This document shows positions 5,431 through 11,361 of a stretch of 11,361 nucleotides of DNA, piece after piece. The translations under genes were made by a program, and so were the position numbers. Position 1 is the first letter of the stretch. Each line of letters starts with the position of its first letter. Source of the stretch: Gammaproteobacteria bacterium (GTDB lineage: Bacteria > Pseudomonadota > Gammaproteobacteria > DSM-19610); contig DRQL01000314.1 in assembly GCA_011371465.1 (NCBI GenBank), forward strand, positions 1 to 11,361, read 5' to 3'. The notes beneath the pieces are model-generated. The model saw only the letters and a program-made list of their open reading frames with translations. It was not told the origin of the DNA and ran no database searches.

Positions 5431-6402
5431 ATGTGGGTCGAGCTTGTCGCCGTTATTGCTGGTTTCGCCTTGCTGGTCTGGGGGGCGGACCGCTTTGTCA
5501 TGGGCGCGGCCGCGACCGCCCGCCTGCTGGGGGTTTCCCCCCTGCTGATCGGCCTGACGATTGTGGGTTTTGGCACCTCCGCGCCCGAAATCCTGGTGTC
5601 CGCGGTGGCCTCCCTGCAGGGCAACCCCGGCCTGGCGATCGGCAATGCCATCGGTTCGAATATTACCAATGTTGCGCTGATTCTCGGCACCACGGCCATG
5701 GTCATACCGCTGGCGGTCAATTCCGGAACCATGCGCCGTGAACTCCCCATTCTGATCGGTACCACGGTATTTGCCTACCTGCTGCTGAGCGACGGCAAGC
5801 TCGGCTTCGGTGACGGGCTGGCCCTGCTCGCGGGCCTGCTGGTGATGCTCGGCTGGGTGATCCATGTCGGCCTGTCCTCGCGCGACAGCAAGGATCCCAT
5901 GGCCACGGAATTCGCCGCCGAAATCCCCACCGACCTGAGCCTGGGCCAGGCCCTGTTGTGGTTGCTGGCCGGCGGTATCGTGCTGATGATCGGATCACGG
6001 GTGCTGGTGTGGGGCGCGGTGGATATTGCCCATCATTTCGGCGTCAGTGACCTGGTCATCGGGCTGACCATCGTGGCCCTTGGTACCAGCCTGCCGGAAC
6101 TGGCTGCATCGGTGGCCAGCGCGCTGAAAAACGAGCCGGATATCGCCATCGGCAATGTCATCGGCTCCAATATGTTCAACCTGCTGGCGGTGCTAGGGAT
6201 CCCGGGTATCATCAGCCCTTCGGTGGTCGACCCGGGCGTGTTGAGCCGGGACATGCCCATCATGGTGGCCCTCACGGTGGCCCTGTTGCTGATGGCCTAC
6301 GGGTTCCACGGCAAGGGCCGCATCAACCGGCTGGAGGCCGGCCTGCTGCTGGCCGCCTATGCGGGCTACCAGACCCTGTTATACTTCACGGCCGTTAGAT
6401 AG
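5431..6402 (+). CDS. yrbG: CaCA-family cation (Na+/Ca2+-type) exchanger, YrbG/CaxA type
   Basis: Inner-membrane antiporter of the Ca2+/cation antiporter superfamily; the exact ion is not shown by sequence, and the E. coli homologue YrbG has no firmly settled role. It is 323 residues (E. coli 325) with about ten hydrophobic helices in two inverted halves. The two alpha-repeats are clear: GLTIVGFGTSAPE (41-53) with GNAIGSNITN (71-80), and GLTIVALGTSLPE (211-223) with GNVIGSNMFN (241-250). E53 and E223 are the expected ion-binding acidic residues. The frame extends upstream to 5284, but that part is Pro/His-rich and overlaps the small gene, while homologues start at this MWVEL-like point. No Shine-Dalgarno sequence precedes the ATG. 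It heads the Kdo/LPS export operon, 12 bases before kdsD. Confidence 0.93.
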   Translation: MWVELVAVIAGFALLVWGADRFVMGAAATARLLGVSPLLIGLTIVGFGTSAPEILVSAVASLQGNPGLAIGNAIGSNITNVALILGTTAMVIPLAVNSGTMRRELPILIGTTVFAYLLLSDGKLGFGDGLALLAGLLVMLGWVIHVGLSSRDSKDPMATEFAAEIPTDLSLGQALLWLLAGGIVLMIGSRVLVWGAVDIAHHFGVSDLVIGLTIVALGTSLPELAASVASALKNEPDIAIGNVIGSNMFNLLAVLGIPGIISPSVVDPGVLSRDMPIMVALTVALLLMAYGFHGKGRINRLEAGLLLAAYAGYQTLLYFTAVR

Positions 6403-6414
6403 AAGCAGCTGCCG

Positions 6415-7386
6415 ATGAACGATTCGACCCTGAAAAAACTGGGCCTGGCGGTGCTGGAAACAGAATCCGCCGCCGTAAACGCACTGAAATCGCGTATCGA
6501 CGACGATTTTGTGCGCGCCTGCCACTACATGCTCGACTGTGAGGGTCGCGTGGTGGTGATCGGGATGGGCAAATCCGGCCACGTGGGCAGCAAGATTGCG
6601 GCCACGCTGGCCAGCACCGGCACACCGGCCTTTTTTGTCCACCCCGGCGAAGCCAGCCACGGTGACCTGGGCATGATTACCGCCAAAGATGTCGTGCTGG
6701 CGCTGTCCAACTCCGGCGCCACCGAGGAAATCCTGACCATACTGCCGATCATCAAGCGCCTGCACGTTCCGTTGATTGCGCTGACCGGCAACCCGGATTC
6801 TGCGCTCGCCGAAGCCGCCAATGTCAACATCGATGTCGGTGTCGCTGAGGAAGCCTGCCCGCTGGGCCTGGCGCCGACAGCCAGCACCACGGCCGCACTG
6901 GCCATGGGCGACGCACTGGCGATTTCGCTGCTGGAAGTACGCGGCTTTACCTCCGATGATTTCGCCCGCTCACACCCGGGCGGCAAACTCGGTCGCCGCC
7001 TGCTGCTGTTGATCGACGACCTGATGCATACCGGGGAACGGGTACCCAAAGTACGTTCCGGCACACTGATCTGCGACGCCCTGCTGGAAATTACCCGCAA
7101 GGGCCTGGGTGCCACGGCCATTGTCGATGATCACGATATCGTGCAGGGTATCTTTACCGATGGCGACCTGCGCCGCACGCTGGACCACGCCGTCGACCTC
7201 AACGCCACCCCGATCGACGAACTGATGACCCGTGACTGTACGCTGGTCTCGCCGGGCCTGCTGGCAGCCGAAGCACTGCAGATCATGGAAGACGGGAAAT
7301 TCAACGCGCTGCTGGTGGTGGACGACCATAAACAACTGGTAGGAGCACTCAATATGCACGACCTGTTACGTGCGGGTGTCGTATAG
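6415..7386 (+). CDS. kdsD: D-arabinose 5-phosphate isomerase
   Basis: Cytoplasmic aldose-ketose isomerase that converts ribulose 5-phosphate to arabinose 5-phosphate, the first step towards Kdo for lipopolysaccharide. It is 323 residues (E. coli 328). An N-terminal SIS domain (about 42-175) is followed by two CBS domains (about 205-260 and 270-323). Aligning by motif to the E. coli enzyme, the active-site residues K53 (in GMGKSG), E105, E146 and H187 (in ARSHPGG) are all present. The gene starts 12 bases after yrbG with a weak ribosome site and is followed at 4 bases by kdsC. The paralogous GutQ is the main alternative, but the gene context fixes kdsD. Confidence 0.97.
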   Translation: MNDSTLKKLGLAVLETESAAVNALKSRIDDDFVRACHYMLDCEGRVVVIGMGKSGHVGSKIAATLASTGTPAFFVHPGEASHGDLGMITAKDVVLALSNSGATEEILTILPIIKRLHVPLIALTGNPDSALAEAANVNIDVGVAEEACPLGLAPTASTTAALAMGDALAISLLEVRGFTSDDFARSHPGGKLGRRLLLLIDDLMHTGERVPKVRSGTLICDALLEITRKGLGATAIVDDHDIVQGIFTDGDLRRTLDHAVDLNATPIDELMTRDCTLVSPGLLAAEALQIMEDGKFNALLVVDDHKQLVGALNMHDLLRAGVV

Positions 7387-7390
7387 GACC

Positions 7391-7912
7391 ATGCAGGACA
7401 TTCTTGAAAAAGCCGCACACATCAAACTGCTGATTTTCGACGTGGACGGCGTGCTGACCGATGGCAGCCTGTTCATCGACGACCAGGGGCAGGAATACAA
7501 GGCCTTTCATTCACAGGACGGTCACGGCATCAAGATGCTGCAGAAGCACGGTGTGCGCTGCGCCATTATCACCGGCCGCACGTCAAAACTGGTGGAGCAC
7601 CGCATGCGCAACCTGGGTATCGACCTGATCTACCAGGGCCAGCACAACAAGCTGGAAGGCTTTGCCGACCTGCTCGCGCGCGTGGACCTGGAGCCGCAAC
7701 AGGTAGCGTACGTGGGCGATGACGTGGTCGACCTGCCGGTAATGCGCAAGGTCGGGCTGGCGATTGCCGTCCAGGATGCCCACCCCTGGGTGATCAGACA
7801 TGCGCACTGGCAGACACCCCGTGCCGGCGGCCGCGGCGCGGCGCGCGACGTGTGTGAAATGCTGCTGGAAGCACAGGGCAACCTGCAGCAGGAGCTGGAA
7901 AGCTACCTGTGA
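7391..7912 (+). CDS. kdsC: 3-deoxy-D-manno-octulosonate 8-phosphate phosphatase
   Basis: HAD-family phosphatase (C0 type, no cap domain, tetrameric in known cases) that releases free Kdo from Kdo 8-phosphate. The protein is 173 residues. HAD motif I is FDVDGVLTDG with nucleophile D17 and acid/base D19; motif II is IITGR with T61; motif III is K87; motif IV is GDD with D110 and D111. The family is usually about 175-190 residues, so it is complete. A GTG at 7370 could add seven residues inside kdsD, but the ATG at 7391 fits homologues better; AGGA lies very close to it, so coupling to kdsD is likely. Its stop overlaps the lptC GTG. Confidence 0.96.
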   Translation: MQDILEKAAHIKLLIFDVDGVLTDGSLFIDDQGQEYKAFHSQDGHGIKMLQKHGVRCAIITGRTSKLVEHRMRNLGIDLIYQGQHNKLEGFADLLARVDLEPQQVAYVGDDVVDLPVMRKVGLAIAVQDAHPWVIRHAHWQTPRAGGRGAARDVCEMLLEAQGNLQQELESYL

Positions 7913-8460
7913 CCTGGAACCGGCACTGGCGGATGGTCGCCACCCTGGCCGGCCTGAGCCTGGCCGCCCTGTGGCTGTACCTGTACACCGGCCGGCTGGA
8001 CCGGCAACGCGAAGACGATTCGCCGCAGCCCGACCTGACCATCATCCAGCCGCGCCTGACCACCTTCAACCTGCAAGGGCAGGTACGCAGTCAGCTGTAC
8101 GCCGAGCGGCTGGAACAGTGGCCGCACGAGGACGGCGCCCGACTGACCGAACCACGGCTCACCCTGCACGACCGGATGCAGCGCCGCTGGCTGGCAACGG
8201 CGCACCGCGGCCGCACCCGTTCCGGGGACCGCTCCCTGCTGCTGGAAGACCGTGTGGTGCTGAAGCGGGAACCGGACCATCATGGCCTGGTCATAAAAAC
8301 CGGTAAACTGCACATTGCGCAAAACGGCGACACCATCGAAACCGACGACGCGGTTGTATTGACCTCCGGGAGCTGGCATTTTACCGCCATGGGACTGCGC
8401 ACACGTCTGGACCGGCAGCGACTGGAGCTGCTCAACAAGGTACGAGGCAAACATGAATAA
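7909..8460 (+). CDS. lptC: LptC, inner-membrane anchor of the LPS export bridge
   Basis: Bitopic inner-membrane protein that receives lipopolysaccharide from LptB2FG and passes it to LptA. It is 183 residues (E. coli 191). One N-terminal membrane helix (about 9-27) is followed by a periplasmic beta-jellyroll domain, with DLTIIQPRLTTFN near its start and alternating strands such as LLLEDRVVLKRE. LptC proteins vary in sequence, so the call rests on topology, length and position between kdsC and lptA. The start is GTG at 7909, overlapping the kdsC stop as GTGA. The gene overlaps lptA by 8 bases. Confidence 0.92.
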   Translation: MTWNRHWRMVATLAGLSLAALWLYLYTGRLDRQREDDSPQPDLTIIQPRLTTFNLQGQVRSQLYAERLEQWPHEDGARLTEPRLTLHDRMQRRWLATAHRGRTRSGDRSLLLEDRVVLKREPDHHGLVIKTGKLHIAQNGDTIETDDAVVLTSGSWHFTAMGLRTRLDRQRLELLNKVRGKHE

Positions 8461-8974
8461 TCTGTGGAACCGGTGTGCGCTGCTGGCACTGAGTCTCATT
8501 CCGGCGAGCGGCTGGGCACTGTCCAGCGACCGCGAACAACCCATGCTGATCGAGGCCGACCGGGCCGAACTCGATGACACCAAAGGCATCAGCATCTACC
8601 GGGGCAACGTCAAGGTCACCCAGGGCACGCTGGTACTGACCGGCGAACTCATGACCGTCTACAACCAGGGCAACGATGTTGAAAAGGTCATCATGGAGGG
8701 CAAGCCGGCGACCTACAAACAGCGGCCCGACAACAAGGACCAGGATGTGCGCGCCAGGGCGCAGCACATGGAATACTTCACCAACCCGGAAAAAATCGTG
8801 CTGACCGGACAGGCGGAGGTCGACCAGGCGGGCGACGTACTGCGCAGCGAGCGCATCGTGTACGATGTGCCCACGGACAGGGTCAATGCCGGCACCGACC
8901 AGCCGAACGAACGGGTACGCATCACCATTCAGCCCAGGCCCGGCAAGGACAGGAAGAAACCCGTCAAACCATGA
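8453..8974 (+). CDS. lptA: LptA, periplasmic LPS transport bridge protein
   Basis: Soluble periplasmic protein of 173 residues that polymerises head to tail between LptC and LptD to carry lipopolysaccharide to the outer membrane. A signal peptide spans about 1-22, with likely cleavage after GWA. The mature OstA-type fold is recognisable from PMLIEADRAELDDTKGISIY and YRGNVKVTQGTLVLTGE, then repeated strand patterns such as ARAQHMEYF and IVLTGQAEVDQAGDVL. The C-terminal tail is Lys/Arg/Pro-rich, as often seen. GAGG lies 5 bases before the ATG. The stop overlaps the lptB start as ATGA. Confidence 0.96.
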   Translation: MNNLWNRCALLALSLIPASGWALSSDREQPMLIEADRAELDDTKGISIYRGNVKVTQGTLVLTGELMTVYNQGNDVEKVIMEGKPATYKQRPDNKDQDVRARAQHMEYFTNPEKIVLTGQAEVDQAGDVLRSERIVYDVPTDRVNAGTDQPNERVRITIQPRPGKDRKKPVKP

Positions 8975-9696
8975 GCCGCCTGGATGCCCGAGAGCTGAGC
9001 AAAACCTATTCAGGCCGTGCCGTCGTGGACGGTGTATCCCTGCACGTGGACAGTGGCGAGGTGGTCGGTCTGCTGGGTCCCAACGGCGCCGGCAAAACCA
9101 CCTGCTTCTACATGATCGTGGGCCTGATACCCAGTGACGGCGGTTCGGTATGGCTGGACGACCTGGAACTGACGCGCTTTCCCATGCACGTCCGTGCCCG
9201 CAACGGCGTGGGATACCTGCCGCAGGAAGCCTCGGTATTCCGCAAGCTCAGCGTGGAGGACAACCTGCTCGCGGTGCTGGAGATGCGCAAGGGTTTAACT
9301 CCGCGGCATCGTGCCGATAAACTGGAAGAGCTGTTGCAGGAACTGCATATCAGTCACCTGCGCGACCAGAAGGGCCTGAGTCTGTCGGGCGGGGAACGAC
9401 GGCGCGTGGAAATTGCCCGGGCGCTGGCGATGGAACCCCGCTTTATCCTGCTGGACGAGCCCTTCGCCGGCGTCGACCCGATATCGGTCATCGACATCCA
9501 GCGTATCGTGGAGCACCTTACCGAGCGGAATATCGGGGTGCTGATTACCGACCACAATGTGCGCGAAACACTGGGCATCTGCAACCGCGCCTACATTATT
9601 GGCAGTGGCCAGACACTGGCTGAAGGACCACCGGATGAGATCTTACAGAACCGGAAAGTACGCGAAGTCTACCTCGGCGATCATTTCCGGATGTGA
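8971..9696 (+). CDS. lptB: LptB, ATPase of the LPS export complex
   Basis: Cytoplasmic ABC ATPase that, with LptF and LptG, extracts lipopolysaccharide from the inner membrane. At 241 residues it equals the E. coli length. Walker A is GPNGAGKTT (36-44), the Q-loop is Q85 in GYLPQEASVFRKL (a characteristic LptB segment), the ABC signature is LSGGE (138-142), Walker B ends in LLDEP with catalytic E163, and the switch histidine is H195 in ITDHNVRE. It overlaps lptA by 4 bases. LptF and LptG genes are not here; they usually sit elsewhere in gammaproteobacterial genomes. Confidence 0.98.
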   Translation: MSRLDARELSKTYSGRAVVDGVSLHVDSGEVVGLLGPNGAGKTTCFYMIVGLIPSDGGSVWLDDLELTRFPMHVRARNGVGYLPQEASVFRKLSVEDNLLAVLEMRKGLTPRHRADKLEELLQELHISHLRDQKGLSLSGGERRRVEIARALAMEPRFILLDEPFAGVDPISVIDIQRIVEHLTERNIGVLITDHNVRETLGICNRAYIIGSGQTLAEGPPDEILQNRKVREVYLGDHFRM

Positions 9697-9726
9697 TCCC
9701 AAAAAATACAGCGATAAACTACCCAC

Positions 9727-9742
9727 TGGCATAATAAATGCA
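9727..9742 (+). promoter_or_regulatory. Sigma-54-type -24/-12 sequence overlapping an extended -10, upstream of rpoN
   Basis: TGGCATAATAAATGCA carries the invariant GG (9728-9729) and GC (9740-9741) at exactly the spacing of sigma-54 promoters (consensus TGGCAC, five bases, TTGC), with one mismatch in the TTGC box. The same bases include TGG followed by CATAAT (9730-9735), an extended -10 of sigma-70 type, with no good -35. It lies in the 114-base gap between lptB and rpoN, with transcription expected to start about 60-70 bases before rpoN. The two readings would compete for the same DNA, which fits autoregulation of rpoN. A 5-base inverted repeat (9739-9743, 9756-9760) follows. Confidence 0.45.
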
Positions 9743-9810
9743 GTAAACTCTGTACCTGCAACCGGAAGCCGTGGTTTCGTCAACCGGGGAACAGAGATCC
9801 AGCAGCCTTT

Positions 9811-11310
9811 ATGAAGCAGTCCATCCAGCTCAGGCTTGGTCAGCACCTGACCATGACACCGCAGTTACAACAGGCCATCCGCCTGCTGCAGCTGTCCACG
9901 GTGGAACTTCAGCTCGAGGTCCAGGGCGTCCTCGATTCCAACCTGATGCTTGAACCCGATGATGTCGAGGTCCCCACCAGCGCCGAAAGCAGCGCTGAGG
10001 CCGGGCAGGAAGCCCGCAACCAGGCGGAAATCGAGAGCAACGGAGAAACGGCCGCCAACTCCCCGGAAGCCGAGGTTTCCAGCACCGCGGAGACCATCCC
10101 GGAAGACCTGCCGGTCGACACCAGCTGGGAAGACACCTACGACATGGGCGCCACCAGTTTCAGCGCGCCCGCCGATAGTGACGGCAGGGACTTTTTCGAG
10201 ACCCACGGGGGCAGCGGCGAAAGCCTGCACGAACACCTCACCTGGCAGCTCGATCTGACCCGCTTCAGCGATATCGACCGCACCATTGCCCAAACCATCG
10301 TGGATTCCATCAACGATGACGGCTACCTGAACGCCACCCTGGAAGAACTGCTCGAGGGCCTGCGCCTGGACCCGGAATCGGAAATCGGCATCGAGGAAAT
10401 CGAGGCCGTATTGCACCGAATACAGCACTTTGACCCGGTCGGCGTCGGTGCCCGCGACCCGGCCGAGTGCCTGATTATCCAGCTGCAGGCCATGGACCCC
10501 GACACCCCGTACCACGCCCAGGCGCTGCAACTGGTGCAGGAACACGTCACACTGCTGGGAAATCGGGACTATAATCAACTTATGCGACGTATGAAGCTGT
10601 CCGAAACGGAGCTTCAGAACGTGCTGAAACTGATCCAGTCACTCAATCCGCGTCCCGGGTCACAGATCACCAGCGCCACGCCGCAATACGTAGTACCGGA
10701 TGTATTTGTCTTTAAAAACAAGAGCAAGTGGCAGGTGGACCTGAATATAGAAGCAGCGCCCCGGTTGCGTATCAACAGTCACTACGCGAGCCTGGTGAAG
10801 CGCGCCGACAACAGCGAAGACAATACCTACCTGCGTAACCACCTGCAGGAAGCCCGCTGGTTCCTGAAAAGCCTGAAAAGCCGCCATGAAACCCTGCTCA
10901 AGGTGGCGCGCTGTATCGTCGACCGGCAGCGTAACTTCTTCGAATACGGCGAAGAGGCCATGAAACCGCTGGTGCTGCGCGACATTGCCGAAGCGGTGGA
11001 AATGCACGAATCCACCATTTCCCGCGTCACCACGCAGAAATACATGCACACCCCGCGCGGCATCTACGAATTCAAGTATTTCTTTTCCAGCCACGTCGGC
11101 ACCGAGGACGGCGGCGAATGTTCCGCAACCGCGATTCGCGCCATTGTCAAAAAGCTGATTTCCGCCGAAAAGCCGACCAAGCCCCTGAGCGACAGCAAGA
11201 TTGCCGCCCTGCTGTCAGAGCAGGGCATCAACGTAGCCAGGCGGACCATTGCCAAGTACCGCGAGTCAATGGCCATCCCCCCTTCCAATGAACGTAAACG
11301 CCTCGCTTGA
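9811..11310 (+). CDS. rpoN: RNA polymerase sigma-54 factor
   Basis: Alternative sigma factor that directs RNA polymerase to -24/-12 promoters under enhancer-binding activators. It is 499 residues (E. coli 477). Region I (1-48) is Gln/Leu-rich and starts with SIQLRLGQHLTMTPQLQQAI, the part that senses activators. A long acidic linker follows (about 49-135), somewhat longer than in E. coli and rich in Glu, Ser and Ala. The core-binding domain spans about 138-330. The helix-turn-helix lies near 388-411 (RDIAEAVEMHESTISRVT), and the RpoN box ARRTIAKYRE is at 476-485. The Shine-Dalgarno sequence is weak. It follows lptB and precedes hpf, the conserved gammaproteobacterial order. Confidence 0.98.
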   Translation: MKQSIQLRLGQHLTMTPQLQQAIRLLQLSTVELQLEVQGVLDSNLMLEPDDVEVPTSAESSAEAGQEARNQAEIESNGETAANSPEAEVSSTAETIPEDLPVDTSWEDTYDMGATSFSAPADSDGRDFFETHGGSGESLHEHLTWQLDLTRFSDIDRTIAQTIVDSINDDGYLNATLEELLEGLRLDPESEIGIEEIEAVLHRIQHFDPVGVGARDPAECLIIQLQAMDPDTPYHAQALQLVQEHVTLLGNRDYNQLMRRMKLSETELQNVLKLIQSLNPRPGSQITSATPQYVVPDVFVFKNKSKWQVDLNIEAAPRLRINSHYASLVKRADNSEDNTYLRNHLQEARWFLKSLKSRHETLLKVARCIVDRQRNFFEYGEEAMKPLVLRDIAEAVEMHESTISRVTTQKYMHTPRGIYEFKYFFSSHVGTEDGGECSATAIRAIVKKLISAEKPTKPLSDSKIAALLSEQGINVARRTIAKYRESMAIPPSNERKRLA

Positions 11311-11333
11311 GGCCATGGACGAGGAGTATCTCC

Positions 11334-11361
11334 ATGCAGATAGATGTCACCGGGCACCACG
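11334..11361 (+). CDS. hpf: Ribosome hibernation promoting factor, first 9 codons (cut by window edge)
   Basis: Only MQIDVTGHH is visible, which matches the start of HPF/YfiA-type proteins (E. coli HPF begins MQLNITG). These bind the 30S subunit and help inactivate ribosomes in stationary phase. A strong GAGGAG (11321-11326) lies 7 bases before the ATG, and the gene begins 23 bases after rpoN. The call rests on this short match plus the conserved rpoN-hpf order. Confidence 0.8.

Noticed and set aside
6357..6385. TATACT near the end of yrbG as a promoter for kdsD
   Set aside because: No acceptable -35 at 16-18 bases, and the genes are only 12 bases apart; cotranscription is simpler.
7900..8500. 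SigmaE-type promoter (GGAAC with a TCAAA-like box) before lptC or lptA, as known near E. coli lptA
   Set aside because: GGAACC occurs at 7916 and 8465, but no matching -10 stands at the required spacing.
9679..9698. GATCA/TGATC inverted repeat at the end of lptB as a terminator
   Set aside because: The stem is only 5 bases and is followed by A residues, not a T run, so it is not an intrinsic terminator for lptB.
9865..10578. Minus-strand open frame of 237 codons opposite rpoN
   Set aside because: Hydrophobic and Gly/Val-rich text is expected from the complement of the acidic linker of RpoN; no start context or family was seen.
1..11361. Mobile element, CRISPR array, tRNA or rRNA
   Set aside because: No transposase or integrase motifs, no regularly spaced repeats and no cloverleaf or rRNA-like stretches were seen; nearly all the window is accounted for by core genes.

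Overview
This is a GC-rich, gene-dense piece of a gammaproteobacterial chromosome. The basis is the gene neighbourhood: a phospholipid-transport (mla) and histidine (his) block diverges from the caxA-kdsD-kdsC-lptC-lptA-lptB-rpoN-hpf block, an arrangement typical of Gammaproteobacteria. HisG is of the short, HisZ-dependent kind, unlike the long enzyme of enterobacteria. That fits a non-enteric lineage, perhaps a Chromatiales-like group, but the placement is only a guess. I see no insertion sequence, prophage, tRNA, rRNA or CRISPR array. This is core genome, and its interest lies in gene-order departures and regulatory sites.

Minus strand, read from about 5430 down to 1. A 60-residue basic CxxC protein of unknown function comes first, then mlaF, mlaE, mlaD and mlaB. 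These form the inner-membrane ATPase complex for phospholipid traffic between the membranes. Next are ibaG (BolA family), hisG, hisD and the start of hisC, which runs off the left edge. Most junctions overlap or nearly touch, so these are likely one or two operons. Two usual members are absent: mlaC (periplasmic lipid carrier) between mlaD and mlaB, and murA between ibaG and hisG. Both gaps are too short to hold remnants.

Plus strand, 5431 to the right edge. caxA/yrbG (cation/Ca2+ exchanger family), kdsD and kdsC (two steps towards Kdo, a core sugar of lipopolysaccharide), lptC, lptA and lptB (LPS export bridge and its ATPase) are packed with overlaps or gaps of at most 12 bases. A 114-base gap follows, then rpoN (sigma-54) and the first 9 codons of hpf (ribosome hibernation factor). 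LPS precursor synthesis, LPS export and retrograde phospholipid transport therefore lie back to back, all serving outer-membrane asymmetry.

Likely control points are the divergent region at about 5100-5430 (three candidate -10 elements), a candidate promoter between mlaB and ibaG, and the rpoN leader. In the rpoN leader a sigma-54-type -24/-12 sequence overlaps an extended -10 of sigma-70 type. No wholly new system is evident; the best leads are the mlaC-less mla operon, the small zinc-ribbon-like gene and the rpoN leader.
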